NCBI GenBank assembly: GCA_951804985.1 | Contig: OX638133.1 | Location: 7,708,501 to 7,772,500 of the forward strand | Direction of reading: 5' to 3' | Length of the DNA: 64,000 nucleotides | Source: Dryomyza anilis | Lineage: Eukaryota; Arthropoda; Insecta; Diptera; Dryomyzidae | The notes under the pieces: generated by a model | The model's database searches: none | What the model saw: only the letters and a program-made list of their open reading frames with translations | What the model was told of the DNA's origin: nothing | Made by a program: the position numbers and the translations under genes | Shown here: positions 55,001 through 60,456 of the stretch, piece by piece | Layout of the letters: each line of letters opens with the position of its first letter | Numbering within the stretch: position 1 is the stretch's first letter

Positions 55001-57120
55001 TAGTAAAAATACGAAATACGAATTTACGAAAGAGGTTTATTAAGAGGATAATTAGAAATTTTAAAAATTTGAACAAAAGAATAAAGTAGTATAACTTGAG
55101 GAACATATTTAAAAATGGAACAAAATTTAAAAGTAAAAAATTAAATATAAAAAGGTGGAAAAATTACAATTAAAAAATGTTATTTTTCACTCACCATCAA
55201 TACGCAACGAACCGCCCGGCACGATCGTATACCGATTGCCACTCTGCAAGGCCGTACCATCGCGATACCACTTGACACGTGGCGTCGGGTTGCCCGATGC
55301 TCGACACGGCAACATGGCAACACTGCCCTTCGGCAATGTTTGATTCGAGGGTCCAATTTGTATGATAGGTGGCGGTGTATCATCCACAGAGGTGACCTAT
55401 GAGAAAAAGTGAAAAAAAAAAAACAAATACCACAAATGAAATTGAATAAAATGTAACGCAAACTGAAACCGTAACGAACAAACGCAACACTCACCTGTAA
55501 AAAGGCACGAATTGTAGTCGAGTCAACGACGCTAAATGCCGAACAAACATAGTAACCGGCATCGTCCTTCTGCACACCGCTCAATTGCAAGGTACCCTCG
55601 ACGGACACGTGCAAATGCCCATACGAATTATTGGGAAACATCAGGGTGGAGCTACCCTCTTTGGTCCAGAATACAGAGGGCGGCGGATTGCCGTCGGCAA
55701 TGCAAGGAAATTGCGCAACACCATTGAGACCGACCTTTTTATCTTGTGGCTTGGCAATAAATGTGGGTGGTGCTAGAAAAATAAAGAAATTCAAATCAAA
55801 ATCAAAGTTAAAGTTAAATGATGTGTAATCAAATATCAAAAGGCATGCTGTCAAACAAAAAAGGGTTAAATATTTAACAATTTAAATTTGATTTTTTAAT
55901 TTAAATGGGGTTTAATTTTTGAAATGGGATTTTCACTTTGAAATGCAATACTATATTTGAAAGAAGTTCTGTATTAAATATTTGGTTATAATGGAAAAAA
56001 GGTTGATATATTATTTTACATTGGCAAATATGATGAATGTTTTAGAGTTAATTTTTGTTGATGGACATTTTTTTAAAGAATTTTTCAAAAAATAAAAAAT
56101 TTACTTAAAAATAGAATTTAAAATTTATTTGAAAAAATGTATTTCGAAAATAAGAAATCAACCAAAAAGTATTTTAAAAAAAATATATAAATTTTTTGAA
56201 AAAAAAAAATGCTTTTTTTGAAAAAATAAAATGTTTTTTATGAAAAAAAAAAAAAATCCAAATAAAAATATTTGTATGATTTGGTTTGACGAACAGCATT
56301 CATCAATATGATGATCATATATGTTGTATTTTATGTATCTTTTCATTAATATGATGAAACGTATACTTCACATACAGTTCATCATAATGAAGAACGCTTT
56401 TTCGACAGTTATCAAGCGTTCATCATATTTATGATCGCATTCATAACATTGATGTCGTTAGTCATTAATATTATGAATGATTCTTCAATACAATGAATTA
56501 TGGTTTGAAGAACGGAATTCATCAATATGATGTACGTTTTATTTGCTGTGCATAAACATAAATATCTTACAGTTCATCATAATGAGGAACGCTTTTTCGA
56601 CAGTTAAAAAGCGAGCATCAAATTTATGATCGCATTCATAACATTGATGTCGTTAGTCATTAATATTATGAATGATTCTTCAATACACTGAATTATGGTT
56701 TGAAGAACGGAATTCATCAATATGATGTACATTTTATTTGCTGTGCATAAACATAAATATCTTTTCTGTGTTTTCTTTAAAACTATTAAAATTTTAATTT
56801 GCATTTGCAAAATAAATATGGCTTCTTAATCTTTTTTAATCATTACTTACCGTGCACTGTCAACGATGCCCTGGCACTTATCTGCCCCACACTATTGTGC
56901 GCCTCACAGACATAGGTGCCCTCATCGGCGGGTGTAACATTGCTGATTTCCAGACTCTTGTCTTCTTGTTGTATGCGTGCACGTGACACCGGTATATTGC
57001 CCTCCTCCTTTTTCCAGAGTATTTTCGGTGGTGGATCACCACCGACCAAACATTGAAACTGCACTGTTTGACCGGACAGCATGGTGAGATCCTGTGGCTC
57101 TTTCATAAAGTAGGGTTTTA
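15404..57120 (-). CDS. robo2: Roundabout receptor, robo2/leak orthologue (3' 17 exons, 5'-partial)
   Basis: Joined minus-strand exons: 57120-56851, 55772-55495, 55396-55195, 54830-54748, 46415-46255, 39705-39624, 37576-37406, 26314-26222, 25802-25604, 23034-22913, 22519-22367, 20642-20339, 19064-18844, 18702-18447, 17471-17324, 17114-16800, 16079-15404. The total is 3,734 nt, open throughout, 1,244 residues plus TGA. Domain order is Ig3-Ig4-Ig5-FN3-FN3-FN3-TM-cytoplasmic tail, the Robo architecture lacking its first two Ig domains, whose exons are not in the window. Robo proteins are neuronal and mesodermal surface receptors for Slit that steer axons at the midline and set lateral position. 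The robo2/leak assignment rests on recalled similarity to the fly protein along the whole length, including the CSCSEGSCLYAEAGEP tail, not on a search. Robo1 and Robo3 are the alternatives; I think them less likely because tail motifs and order fit leak best. Introns range from 98 bp to 11.1 kb. Confidence 0.92.
16391..16718. repeat. 10-bp minisatellite (ATTACTTTAA)n
   Basis: About 33 near-perfect decamers within a robo2 intron (16080-16799), with variant sub-blocks ttactttcaa and ttacttgcaa. Scattered single ttacttt units extend back to about 16150, as if the array grew out of a locally TTACTTT-rich intron. Confidence 0.9.
16800..17114 (-). CDS. robo2: robo2 exon: Ser/Pro/Tyr-rich cytoplasmic tail
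   Basis: 315 nt, phase 2 in, phase 2 out (residues 915-1019). It starts SALNSSIHSSSSGGFSTWGV and includes AGSQNRYQITPTGQHPPPLP, YYPPGG and HAVSEYQPTG. Donor GGCAG|GTAAGC; reading on gives an immediate TAA in the intron. Acceptor aattttatag. Two other overlapping frames are also open here and are shadows. Confidence 0.9.
17324..17471 (-). CDS. robo2: robo2 exon: proline-rich LPPPP motif
   Basis: 148 nt, phase 1 in, phase 2 out (residues 866-914). It starts EQINWSEFLPPPPEHPP, a polyproline motif of the type bound by Ena/VASP EVH1 domains, followed by GGYAPGSPQSSRKSSKS and GGSGISTHQ. Acceptor gtaactaatag, donor AGAG|GTGAG. The exon is GC-rich relative to the introns. Confidence 0.89.
17472..18446. 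other. robo2 intron, no element recognised
   Basis: 975 bp of intron with AT-rich stretches near 17636-17715 and A-rich words. It contains no array, TIR pair or second ORF that I can support. Confidence 0.6.
18447..18702 (-). CDS. robo2: robo2 exon: cytoplasmic CC1-like motif and glycine-rich segment
   Basis: 256 nt, phase 0 in, phase 1 out (residues 781-865). It opens with SPENPTPYATTMIIGSS, the CC1-type tyrosine motif (a reported Abl target region in Robo proteins). A Ser/Thr-rich stretch with DQDSGTHSPHSDG comes next, then an extended glycine run (GGGIGGGIGGG) and NKHNYHQYPPG. The glycine run looks longer than anything I recall in Drosophila robo2. Acceptor acaatag, donor CAG|GTATGT. Confidence 0.88.
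18703..18843 (-). promoter_or_regulatory. GC-AG intron of robo2
   Basis: A 141 bp intron with donor AAAG|GCAAGT and acceptor acaatag. The donor matches the usual GC-donor consensus (strong AG before, AAGT after). Alternative GT use at AA|GTGACA would destroy the CC1 reading frame. Confidence 0.85.
18844..19064 (-). CDS. robo2: robo2 exon: membrane-proximal cytoplasmic tail with CC0-like motif
   Basis: 221 nt, phase 1 in, phase 0 out (residues 707-780). It begins VVSANEITALNINGKDSLWI, contains DTDKDSGLSETKLLS, and has the tyrosine motif GGTDYAEVDTRN, which corresponds to the conserved CC0 region of Robo tails. The exon ends NCRK. Its donor is AAAG|GCAAGT, a GC donor. The GC choice is forced because the next exon continues SPENPTPYATT in frame, while the nearest GT would scramble it. 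Confidence 0.9.
19065..20338. other. robo2 intron; possible decayed MITE near 19665-19815
   Basis: Mostly AT-rich. gttggataatcgat is repeated in tandem at about 19328-19355. Words such as gatcagaaaatgatcag and cttctactgggg near 19770-19815 recall the CCCTAG-type MITE, but both ends cannot be shown. Confidence 0.4.
20339..20642 (-). CDS. robo2: robo2 exon: juxtamembrane stalk and transmembrane segment
   Basis: 304 nt, phase 0 in, phase 1 out (residues 606-706). A Pro/Gly/His-rich stalk starting ISLFMDPAHLVHPPRAHPSG leads into one hydrophobic helix at about residues 669-692 (WFMALVITMLLAILISAAAA). The stop-transfer sequence FFKRRHQLTKEMGHLS follows, consistent with a type I receptor. Acceptor atattgcag, donor GCG|GTTAGT. 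Confidence 0.93.
21076..21293. mobile_element. MITE with CAC-CAGAAA type ends
   Basis: The left end cacccagaaatatatac and right end tacgatttttttctgagtg (reverse complement CACTCAGAAAAAAATCG) bound 218 bp. Sub-terminal tcaataggaaaatcccatta and gtcctattgaccacttttaa are inverted. An internal aaatactatt repeat is present. It lies in the intron upstream of the transmembrane exon. Confidence 0.65.
22004..22260 (-). mobile_element. ATCGTCG-type MITE, copy 1
   Basis: 257 bp between aatatcgtcgatgtagaac and ttttcaacgacgatatt. The same family as 39804-40068 but in the opposite orientation, judged from the interior (atcgatttaaaattgaagga against its reverse complement in the other copy). Confidence 0.7.
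22367..22519 (-). CDS. robo2: robo2 exon: end of FN3-3
   Basis: 153 nt, phase 0 both ends (51 codons, residues 555-605), VTAGNTMKVLANMTLNATTT to TKAGEGPYSVP. It contains NMT, NAT and NLT sequons. Donor CCG|GTAAGT. The acceptor (cgaacatcag) lacks a clear polypyrimidine tract; the start is set by the conserved join KIE|VTAGN. Confidence 0.91.
22913..23034 (-). CDS. robo2: robo2 exon: start of FN3-3
   Basis: 122 nt, phase 1 in, phase 0 out (residues 514-554). It encodes VPSAPPDSIQIGMYNLTAGW and VRWAPPPPQHHNGNLLGYKI; NLT is a potential N-glycosylation site. Acceptor ttttttacag, donor GAG|GTGAGT. Confidence 0.93.
23560..24995. repeat. AGTACT palindromic array 1
   Basis: About 1.4 kb of degenerate tandem units with consensus TTTAGTACTAAAAA (14 bp). 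The core TTTAGTACTAAA is its own reverse complement. Spacing slips and decays toward both edges. It occupies most of the intron between the FN3-2 and FN3-3 exons. Confidence 0.9.
25604..25802 (-). CDS. robo2: robo2 exon: rest of FN3-2
   Basis: 199 nt, phase 0 in, phase 1 out (residues 448-513). It encodes GLYVRYRDVSANSQQYN onward, through EYTKYEFFLAPFYQSLEG to KLVQTYED. Acceptor ctttatag, donor ATG|GTAAGT. The downstream intron is 2.6 kb and largely an AGTACT-type repeat array. Confidence 0.92.
26222..26314 (-). CDS. robo2: robo2 exon: start of FN3-2
   Basis: 93 nt, phase 0 both ends (31 codons, residues 417-447), VVELIDAAAINSTAVRLDWV then MHVSVTEKYVE. Acceptor ttttgtgcag, donor GAG|GTAAGT. 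The Trp in RLDWV is the FN3 core residue. An 11.1 kb intron precedes it and a 419 bp intron follows. Confidence 0.92.
26315..27394. other. robo2 intron, less repetitive block
   Basis: More complex sequence than the surrounding arrays. It includes three tgttgcca-type words (26784, 27044, 27066). No ORF with protein-like content is evident on either strand, so conserved non-coding DNA is possible but not shown. Confidence 0.4.
27395..28880. repeat. AGTACT palindromic array 2
   Basis: A second array of about 1.5 kb with the same unit, in the intron on the other side of the FN3-2 exons. It shows a higher-order period of about 270-300 bp: the phrase agatattacaaaatttagta recurs near 27710, 27945, 28215, 28485 and 28595, followed by ttttaaaattagtac. 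Confidence 0.9.
28881..30329. other. robo2 intron, no element recognised
   Basis: AT-rich to about 29400, then a more balanced stretch (about 29500-30280) with no splice-bounded exon-like frame or TIR pair. Confidence 0.5.
30330..31740. repeat. Degenerate tandem repeats with gaatgtagt words
   Basis: Blocks of the form ataaagttaaataaatactg followed by aatgtagtaaaa and a T-rich stretch recur at least ten times at irregular spacing, sometimes with tgcagatgtagtaattttt. The left edge begins with acacagagaaaatg, which looks like the ends of other small elements here. The right end is undefined. Confidence 0.7.
31741..33516. other. robo2 intron, no element recognised
   Basis: Mixed AT-rich and moderately complex sequence (about 31960-33480). 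I see no exon, RNA gene or transposon end. Confidence 0.5.
33517..35347. repeat. 1.8 kb octanucleotide satellite (AAATAAAG)n
   Basis: About 225 tandem copies of an 8-bp unit. The only clear breaks are at the start (33517-33556), G at 33840, C at 34981, T at 35044 and an A run at about 35060-35073. From 33841 to 34980 it is uninterrupted (about 142 perfect units). On the robo2 strand the unit reads CTTTATTT. Confidence 0.97.
35348..37405. other. robo2 intron, no element recognised
   Basis: AT-rich stretches with a somewhat repetitive block around 36240-36640 (tacatgt / gtacatattct words) and more complex islands at 35880-36060 and 36720-37080. No gene is evident. Confidence 0.45.
37406..37576 (-). 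CDS. robo2: robo2 exon: end of FN3-1 and linker
   Basis: 171 nt, phase 0 both ends (57 codons, residues 360-416). It starts ISGLKPATSYVFLVRAEN, the F-G region of an FN3 fold, and ends in ELSAARSVLSGK. Acceptor tatacgcag, donor AAG|GTAAGT. Since it is symmetric, skipping it would keep the frame but remove the last strands of FN3-1. Confidence 0.93.
37669..38680. mobile_element. Nested foldback (palindromic) element, about 1 kb
   Basis: The outer arms tgtcatgccaaagagcgaat (37671) and attcgcccctttggcatgat (about 38658) are inverted. Inside are a long palindrome at 37929-38144 (arms about 90 bp) and a complete shorter copy at 38181-38520. That copy's ends, cttgtcatgccaaaagggcg and cgcccttttgacatgacaag, are inverted at 34 of about 35 positions. 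The 20-odd bp loops of the two internal palindromes are reverse complements of each other. Confidence 0.85.
39624..39705 (-). CDS. robo2: robo2 exon: middle of FN3-1
   Basis: 82 nt, phase 2 in, phase 0 out. It encodes residues 332-359, YTVEYFSSDLQTGWVIAAHR and VPEQQIT. Acceptor ttcttttacag, donor ACG|GTAAGT. It lies between introns of 2.0 and 6.5 kb and is too short to be found except by homology and phase. Confidence 0.92.
39804..40068 (+). mobile_element. ATCGTCG-type MITE, copy 2
   Basis: 265 bp. The left end atatcgtcgttgtaaaacta and right end agttctacaacgacgatatt form TIRs of about 20 bp with sub-terminal gtcaccaaaat / tatttggtgtc also inverted. It lies in the robo2 intron before the middle FN3-1 exon (54 bp beyond... 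about 100 bp upstream of its acceptor). Confidence 0.75.
40069..42958. other. robo2 intron, no element recognised
   Basis: AT-rich with repeated gttcctaaagyttacagtt (about 40825 and 41012). A longer complex, less AT-rich island at about 41340-42420 contains no convincing exon. Confidence 0.45.
42959..45500. repeat. Tandem repeat field with built-in hairpins
   Basis: Units of about 220-230 bp, partly arranged as about 460-bp higher-order units. Each typical unit carries ttgtataaggg, then aaaaacgcaaaagctctaca, ctaacctctgtcaaa, cccttatacaa and ggcgtaataaaactg. TTGTATAAGGG and CCCTTATACAA are exact inverted arms about 60 bp apart. The phrase aacctctgtcaaac occurs at least ten times. At the right edge (44980-45420) a shorter cagctttataaggcaagtta repeat dominates. 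Confidence 0.9.
46255..46415 (-). CDS. robo2: robo2 exon: Ig5-FN3 linker and start of FN3-1
   Basis: 161 nt, phase 0 in, phase 2 out. It encodes residues 279-331: VEKSSSSILHRSADPN, then the FN3-1 start PAPPGTPKVVNVTQ and SLRWTRSQEKPG. The donor is GG|GTGAGT. The acceptor (aaaaatcatcag) is preceded by an A-rich stretch rather than a polypyrimidine tract, after an 8.3 kb intron. The boundary is set by protein conservation (TLT|VEK). Confidence 0.9.
47354..47645 (-). mobile_element. tRNA-derived SINE with 9-bp target-site duplication
   Basis: On the minus strand it starts GCGGTAGCTCAGTGGTTAGT, with an A box TAGCTCAGTGG (47641-47631) and a B-box-like GGTCCAAGCC (47598-47589), spaced as in a tRNA. 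The body then contains gcgctacctctcggcag, attcggcaataaactgtagg and gagagagctcggcc, with a short ATTATT-type tail. It is flanked by GACAATATA at 47345-47353 and 47646-47654. The head is too altered to be a working tRNA. Confidence 0.85.
47723..48181 (+). mobile_element. CCCTAG-type MITE, copy B
   Basis: 459 bp from ccctagtagaaattttgg to gcaaatttccactaggg, giving TIR consensus CCCTAGTRGAAATTT. The interior is full of gatcatg and cccgat words and aligns, reversed, with copy A at 6088-6500. I see no clean target-site duplication. Confidence 0.8.
49726..52600. other. robo2 intron; AT-rich with attcat-type repeats near 51130-51430
   Basis: A complex island (about 49890-50450) is followed by A/T-rich DNA. 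Between 51130 and 51430 repeated attcatcatat / gaatattcat words resemble the block at 56270-56770. I find no exon or RNA gene. Confidence 0.45.
52601..53345. mobile_element. MITE with CACAGAAA ends and internal about 125-bp tandem repeat
   Basis: The left end cacagaaatatcatcatttgg (trimmed core CACAGAAATATC) and right end caaatatgttttctgtg are inverted. Inside, a unit with attgttctatatttttatag, aaaactataacctatttgtt and gcagcaaacataat recurs at about 52750, 52885 and 53025. The first 30 bases resemble the left end of the element at 57723. Confidence 0.6.
53346..54747. other. robo2 intron, no element recognised
   Basis: AT-rich to about 54260, with some agcaaacataatgg-type words left over from the neighbouring element. 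A more complex stretch (54270-54560) includes cagtgttgccat. No exon before 54748. Confidence 0.45.
54748..54830 (-). CDS. robo2: robo2 exon encoding second part of Ig5
   Basis: 83 nt, phase 1 in, phase 0 out. It encodes residues 251-278: DLQQSDTGLYTCTASS then ESGETSWSATLT, completing Ig5 with its second cysteine. Acceptor atttccag, donor ACG|GTAAGC. The first 16 nt of this exon together with the acceptor occur a second time 163 bp upstream (boundary at 54993). Only the copy at 54830 gives the conserved reading frame. Confidence 0.9.
54815..55140. repeat. 163-bp tandem duplication including the Ig5 exon acceptor
   Basis: 54815-54977 and 54978-55140 are direct tandem copies differing at about 4 positions. 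The unit starts with the first 16 nt of the downstream Ig5 exon, its AG acceptor and adjoining intron, so a second identical acceptor exists with boundary 54993/54994. Confidence 0.95.
55195..55396 (-). CDS. robo2: robo2 exon encoding first part of Ig5
   Basis: 202 nt, phase 0 in, phase 1 out. It encodes residues 184-250, VTSVDDTPPPIIQIGPSNQT onward, with the first Ig cysteine in VAMLPCRASG and the Trp in VKWYRDG. Donor ATG|GTGAGTG. The second Ig5 cysteine is in the next exon, so this Ig domain is split by an intron, which here contains a 163-bp tandem duplication that includes the downstream acceptor. Confidence 0.92.
55495..55772 (-). CDS. robo2: robo2 exon encoding Ig4
   Basis: 278 nt, phase 1 in, phase 0 out. 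Acceptor ttttctag, donor CAG|GTGAGT. It encodes visible residues 91-183, APPTFIAKPQDKKVG onward, with cysteines in VAQFPCIADG and DAGYYVCSAFS and the Trp in SVFWTKEG. Ending FLQ joins to VTSVDDTPPP of the next exon as expected for Robo Ig4-Ig5. The next intron is only 98 bp. Confidence 0.93.
56270..56770. repeat. 195-bp tandem duplication of attcatca-rich DNA
   Basis: 56374-56568 and 56569-56763 are direct copies starting acagttcatcataatgargaa. The unit carries ttcatcaatatgatg palindromic words. The right edge reads ttttctgtg, similar to the ends of other small elements. It lies in the intron between the Ig3 and Ig4 exons. Confidence 0.85.
56851..57120 (-). CDS. robo2: robo2 exon encoding Ig3 (first exon in window)
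   Basis: 270 nt; enters with the last two bases of a split codon (probably Val) and leaves in phase 1. Acceptor ttatttatag and donor G|GTAAGT. It encodes a complete I-set Ig domain (residues 1-90 of the visible protein) beginning KPYFMKEPQDL. The first Ig cysteine is in VQFQCLVGG, the tryptophan in ILWKKEEG, and the second cysteine in DEGTYVCEAHN. The upstream intron runs beyond 64000, so Ig1, Ig2 and the signal peptide are missing here. An ATG inside the exon is internal and is not the start. Confidence 0.93.
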
Positions 57121-57722
57121 CTATAAATAAAAAAAAGTTTTATTTAATAAATTTTGCAAATAAAAATAACCCAAAGTTCAACAGCAAATTAATAAAGTTT
57201 TTGGCACAAATTCAAAGGCTTCCAGGAAGCATATTAAAAAAAAATATTATAGAAAAAGGAACTCGCAAAAAATTACAAAGAATACATTGAAAAAAGAAGA
57301 GACTACAAATAATGAAGACTTTTTCAAGTTTTGGACTTTGTTGTGTAATTTTTTTTTACAATATTTAAATTTTAATTTAATGAGCCTCGCGTATACAACA
57401 AAAGTACTTCACTTTTTTATTATTTTCTATAGTTTTTATATTCTACAGTCTTCATTTTCGGAATTCTAGTACTTTTAAAACTTTTCCAATAAAGACGCAA
57501 GTTTGTCCGCAAGAATGCGACAAGTTGTATATGTTTGTCTCGTGTTTTAAGTGGACATTCATTTCGCAGATACTACAAATTTTAATGAGATAAATTTAAG
57601 CACTTTCGAGTGGGTTTTTTCAAACTCTTTACCTTGAAAAGAATTGATTAAATTTTATACTTTAGTATATCGTATTTAAAAGTTGCAAATGTCGAATACA
57701 ACAAGCGGAAAATATAAATTAT
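57121..57722. other. robo2 intron leading to unseen upstream exons
   Basis: AT-rich intron sequence. I searched 57121-64000 on the minus strand for Ig-like coding segments bounded by splice sites and found none, so the intron exceeds 6.8 kb. Confidence 0.6.
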
Positions 57723-58004
57723 GCACACAGAAAAATCCTCTTTTGGCATTAGGTTGGAAGAACGAAAAAGTTAGTTGTGCCAACTAAATTCATTCGGTTA
57801 AATCGAATTGTCTATATACACTTGTAATATGAGTCTATACACACTCCCAATGATTCTAAATCTATACTAAATTGTTCGAAAACAGTTCGAAATTGGTTGC
57901 AGTACAAACTACAACTCTTTTAATTTTGACAATAACAACCGACTAATCGGTTAAGAGAACCCAATAGTTGGTTGGCGCAACAAATCTCTACTCTGTGTGT
58001 AGAA
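57723..58004. mobile_element. Probable MITE with CACACAGA ends
   Basis: The left end cacacagaaaaatcc and right end ctctgtgtgtag are inverted over 8 bp and imperfectly beyond. Internal ggttggaagaacg and gttggttggcgcaac are sub-terminal. The left end resembles that at 52601. Confidence 0.5.
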
Positions 58005-59717
58005 ATATGATTTATTTTTTCGAAAGTAATCAAATTAATTCGTTTTTTAACTCTTCAACATCATAATATATTTGTTTTTAAAAATTATCCGTATACTTTT
58101 GCGTGCCTTTACTGCAATCTCAAATCTTTAACATCTCCACATATATCGTACCATAAAAAAATATTCTCACAATCCATACAAATAACGCAAATATATATTT
58201 TTTTTATTTTTGTTCCCTCCAATAAGCAATAAACTATAAAAGTAACTTATATATTGCAACGATTACATTATATTTGGTGCTCTTTACATCAGGCCATACG
58301 AAAACTAAAATTCGAAAAATCTTTAAATAAAAACGACCAAATAAATCTTCACTAAACGCAGCAGGGAAGCTACTTCGCTAGGGTATTATTTTGACCCAAG
58401 TGTTTTTTTGCAGCTGCTGCTGCTGCAGCAAATGAATTGTACAAAAATAAATAGTCAAAAAAATCTACCAAAATGCATGAAAATATAGCAGAAAATCGTA
58501 TGAATCAAATGGAAACACATAAAAGTTTGCTCGATCGATTGCAAATAGTTTCTATGCGACTATACAATAAAAGTATCGAAAAATATGAAAAAATGACGAA
58601 AAATAACAAAGTAATACCATCTAAAAAAAGGGAAATAAACAGAATCATCAAAAATAAAATAGGGACATTTGCGGAAATATGAAATATAAAAAACTTAAAT
58701 AAAACGTTATATTTGTGGCTTCTTCTGTGGATGCTCCTCGAAACTAAGGTCTTTTTATTTTTATAGGTTGTAATGAAATATTAGAGTATGGTCTCTTTTA
58801 CTAGTGGTTTTTACGTTTTACTAAAAGCATTATAGATAGTTTTTTATAAAGAAAATTGTAGTAAGAAACTTAGAAAAGGTCAACTTATTATAGTCTAAAA
58901 TGTTTAGCTTTCATAACAGATATTTAAAATTTCGCAATTTCTAATAGGGTATACCAGAATTTATATTTTTGTTTGTAAATTAAATACTTAGGAATTAATA
59001 CAGCTGCATATTTAACTCAAATAAATGTCGAAGTTTACTTTTATTATAATTTTGAAATATTATCTTATTAAAAATTATTTTTACTTTAATAAAAACTGCT
59101 TAAAATATACAAATAATTTGCCAAATTGTATATTTTCTTTGATTTAACGCATAAAACGTTCAATGAACTTTTGTACAATTTCAAAAATTATTTATTTTTC
59201 TTGAATATTTTCAGTTATTTTGAATTTTTTCATCCCGCTAATAATTACGATAAATTTTAATTTGTTTTTCTTCAATTTTACTTTAATATTTTCATGCCGC
59301 TATTTCAATTTATTTGGATTTTTATATTTTTGTTTTTTAGATTTACACGTATCCTCTACACTTAGTGGGTGCCAACACCATAGGTTTTATTTATTCAAAA
59401 CAAAAACCCAATGTGTGAACTGATGTGGAACTCTGTGTGAATTTTGTGTTTTTTTCACGCGGTTTGTTGATCTTCAACGCAACACGTTAATTCGCACATT
59501 GAAGTTATCAGTGAGAGGTGTGTTTGGGATCATGCTGTTAGTTTGTCAGAACTCTGCAGACCACTGGCGCCGGATAATAAGAGGTAGACTCACTTCACTA
59601 CAACTTTAATACTATCAACTAATAAAACGATTAAAGGTTTCTACTTTAAAATGAGAAGTTGTACTATGAAGACTATAAAAGTGCTGGTAAGTATAAATAT
59701 GTTTTATCAAACACATT
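58005..59717. other. robo2 intron, no element recognised
   Basis: AT-rich. A 69-codon Lys/Asn-rich plus-strand frame at 58473-58682 has no family features and is probably chance. ctgctgctgctgcag near 58413 is a short CTG run. Confidence 0.45.
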
Positions 59718-60456
59718 CACGCAGAGAAATAATATGGTTGCGACATGATCGCGACAACCATGCTATGGATAATCATTAATTAAACATGTGTCTTATTTAT
59801 AATTTCTTTTCAATCCGCTTTTTCAGGAATTTAGAACAATCTTAATCCTACGTGACCAGTAATCATATTATTATACTATATATGATCACTGGTCACGTAG
59901 GGCCATAGTATGGTTGCATGAAATCGAAATACGATTACTGACAACCTTAGTATGGTTGTGTGGAATCATACTATGGTCTCTGACAACCATAGTATAGTCA
60001 CTGCCAGCCATACTATGGTCACTGCCAACCATATTATGATCACTGACAACCATATTATGATCACTGACAACCATACTATGGTCACTGACAACCATAGTAT
60101 GGTCACTGCCAACCATACTATGGTCACTGACAACCATAGTATGGTCACTGTCAACCATACTATGGTCACTGACAACCATACTATGGTCACTGACAACCAT
60201 AGTATGGTCACTCACAACCATACTATGGTCACTGACAACCACAGTATGGTTGTGTGAAATCGGCGTATGGTCACTGAGGACCATAGTATGGTTGTAGAAA
60301 ATCGTACTATTGTCACTGAGGATCATATTATATTATGCAATATTGTCATTGAAGATCATATTAGACAAATTATATGGTTTCCTACAACCATAACCCCCAA
60401 TCATAGTATGATGCCCTTCAAATATGATCACCTCAACCATGTTTTTTCTCTGCGTG
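59718..60456. mobile_element. Inverted-repeat element with internal 21-bp palindromic satellite
   Basis: 739 bp between CACGCAGAGAAATAATATGG at 59718 and the inverted end ccatgttttttctctgcgtg ending 60456. About 15 units of 21 bp at 59950-60280 each contain CCATACTATGG or CCATAGTATGG plus a TCACTGACAA-type spacer. A stem at 59848-59868/59880-59900 (20 of 21 paired, cgtgaccagt core) precedes the satellite. Confidence 0.85.
59848..59900. repeat. 21-bp hairpin inside the satellite-bearing element
   Basis: Arms 59848-59868 and 59880-59900 (ctacgtgaccagt / actggtcacgtag) pair with one mismatch around an 11-nt AT loop. Confidence 0.85.

Noticed and set aside
54725..55106. Leu/Phe-rich minus frames MFLKLYY...
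   Set aside because: Intron translation duplicated by the 163-bp repeat; not a membrane protein.
58473..58682. 69-codon Lys/Asn-rich plus-strand frame
   Set aside because: Single short frame in AT-rich intron DNA, no splice context or recognisable motif; likely chance.
59886..60326. 146-codon minus-strand and 101-codon plus-strand frames that look like heptad repeat proteins
   Set aside because: They are translations of a 21-bp satellite inside an inverted-repeat element; open in several frames on both strands because 21 is a multiple of 3.
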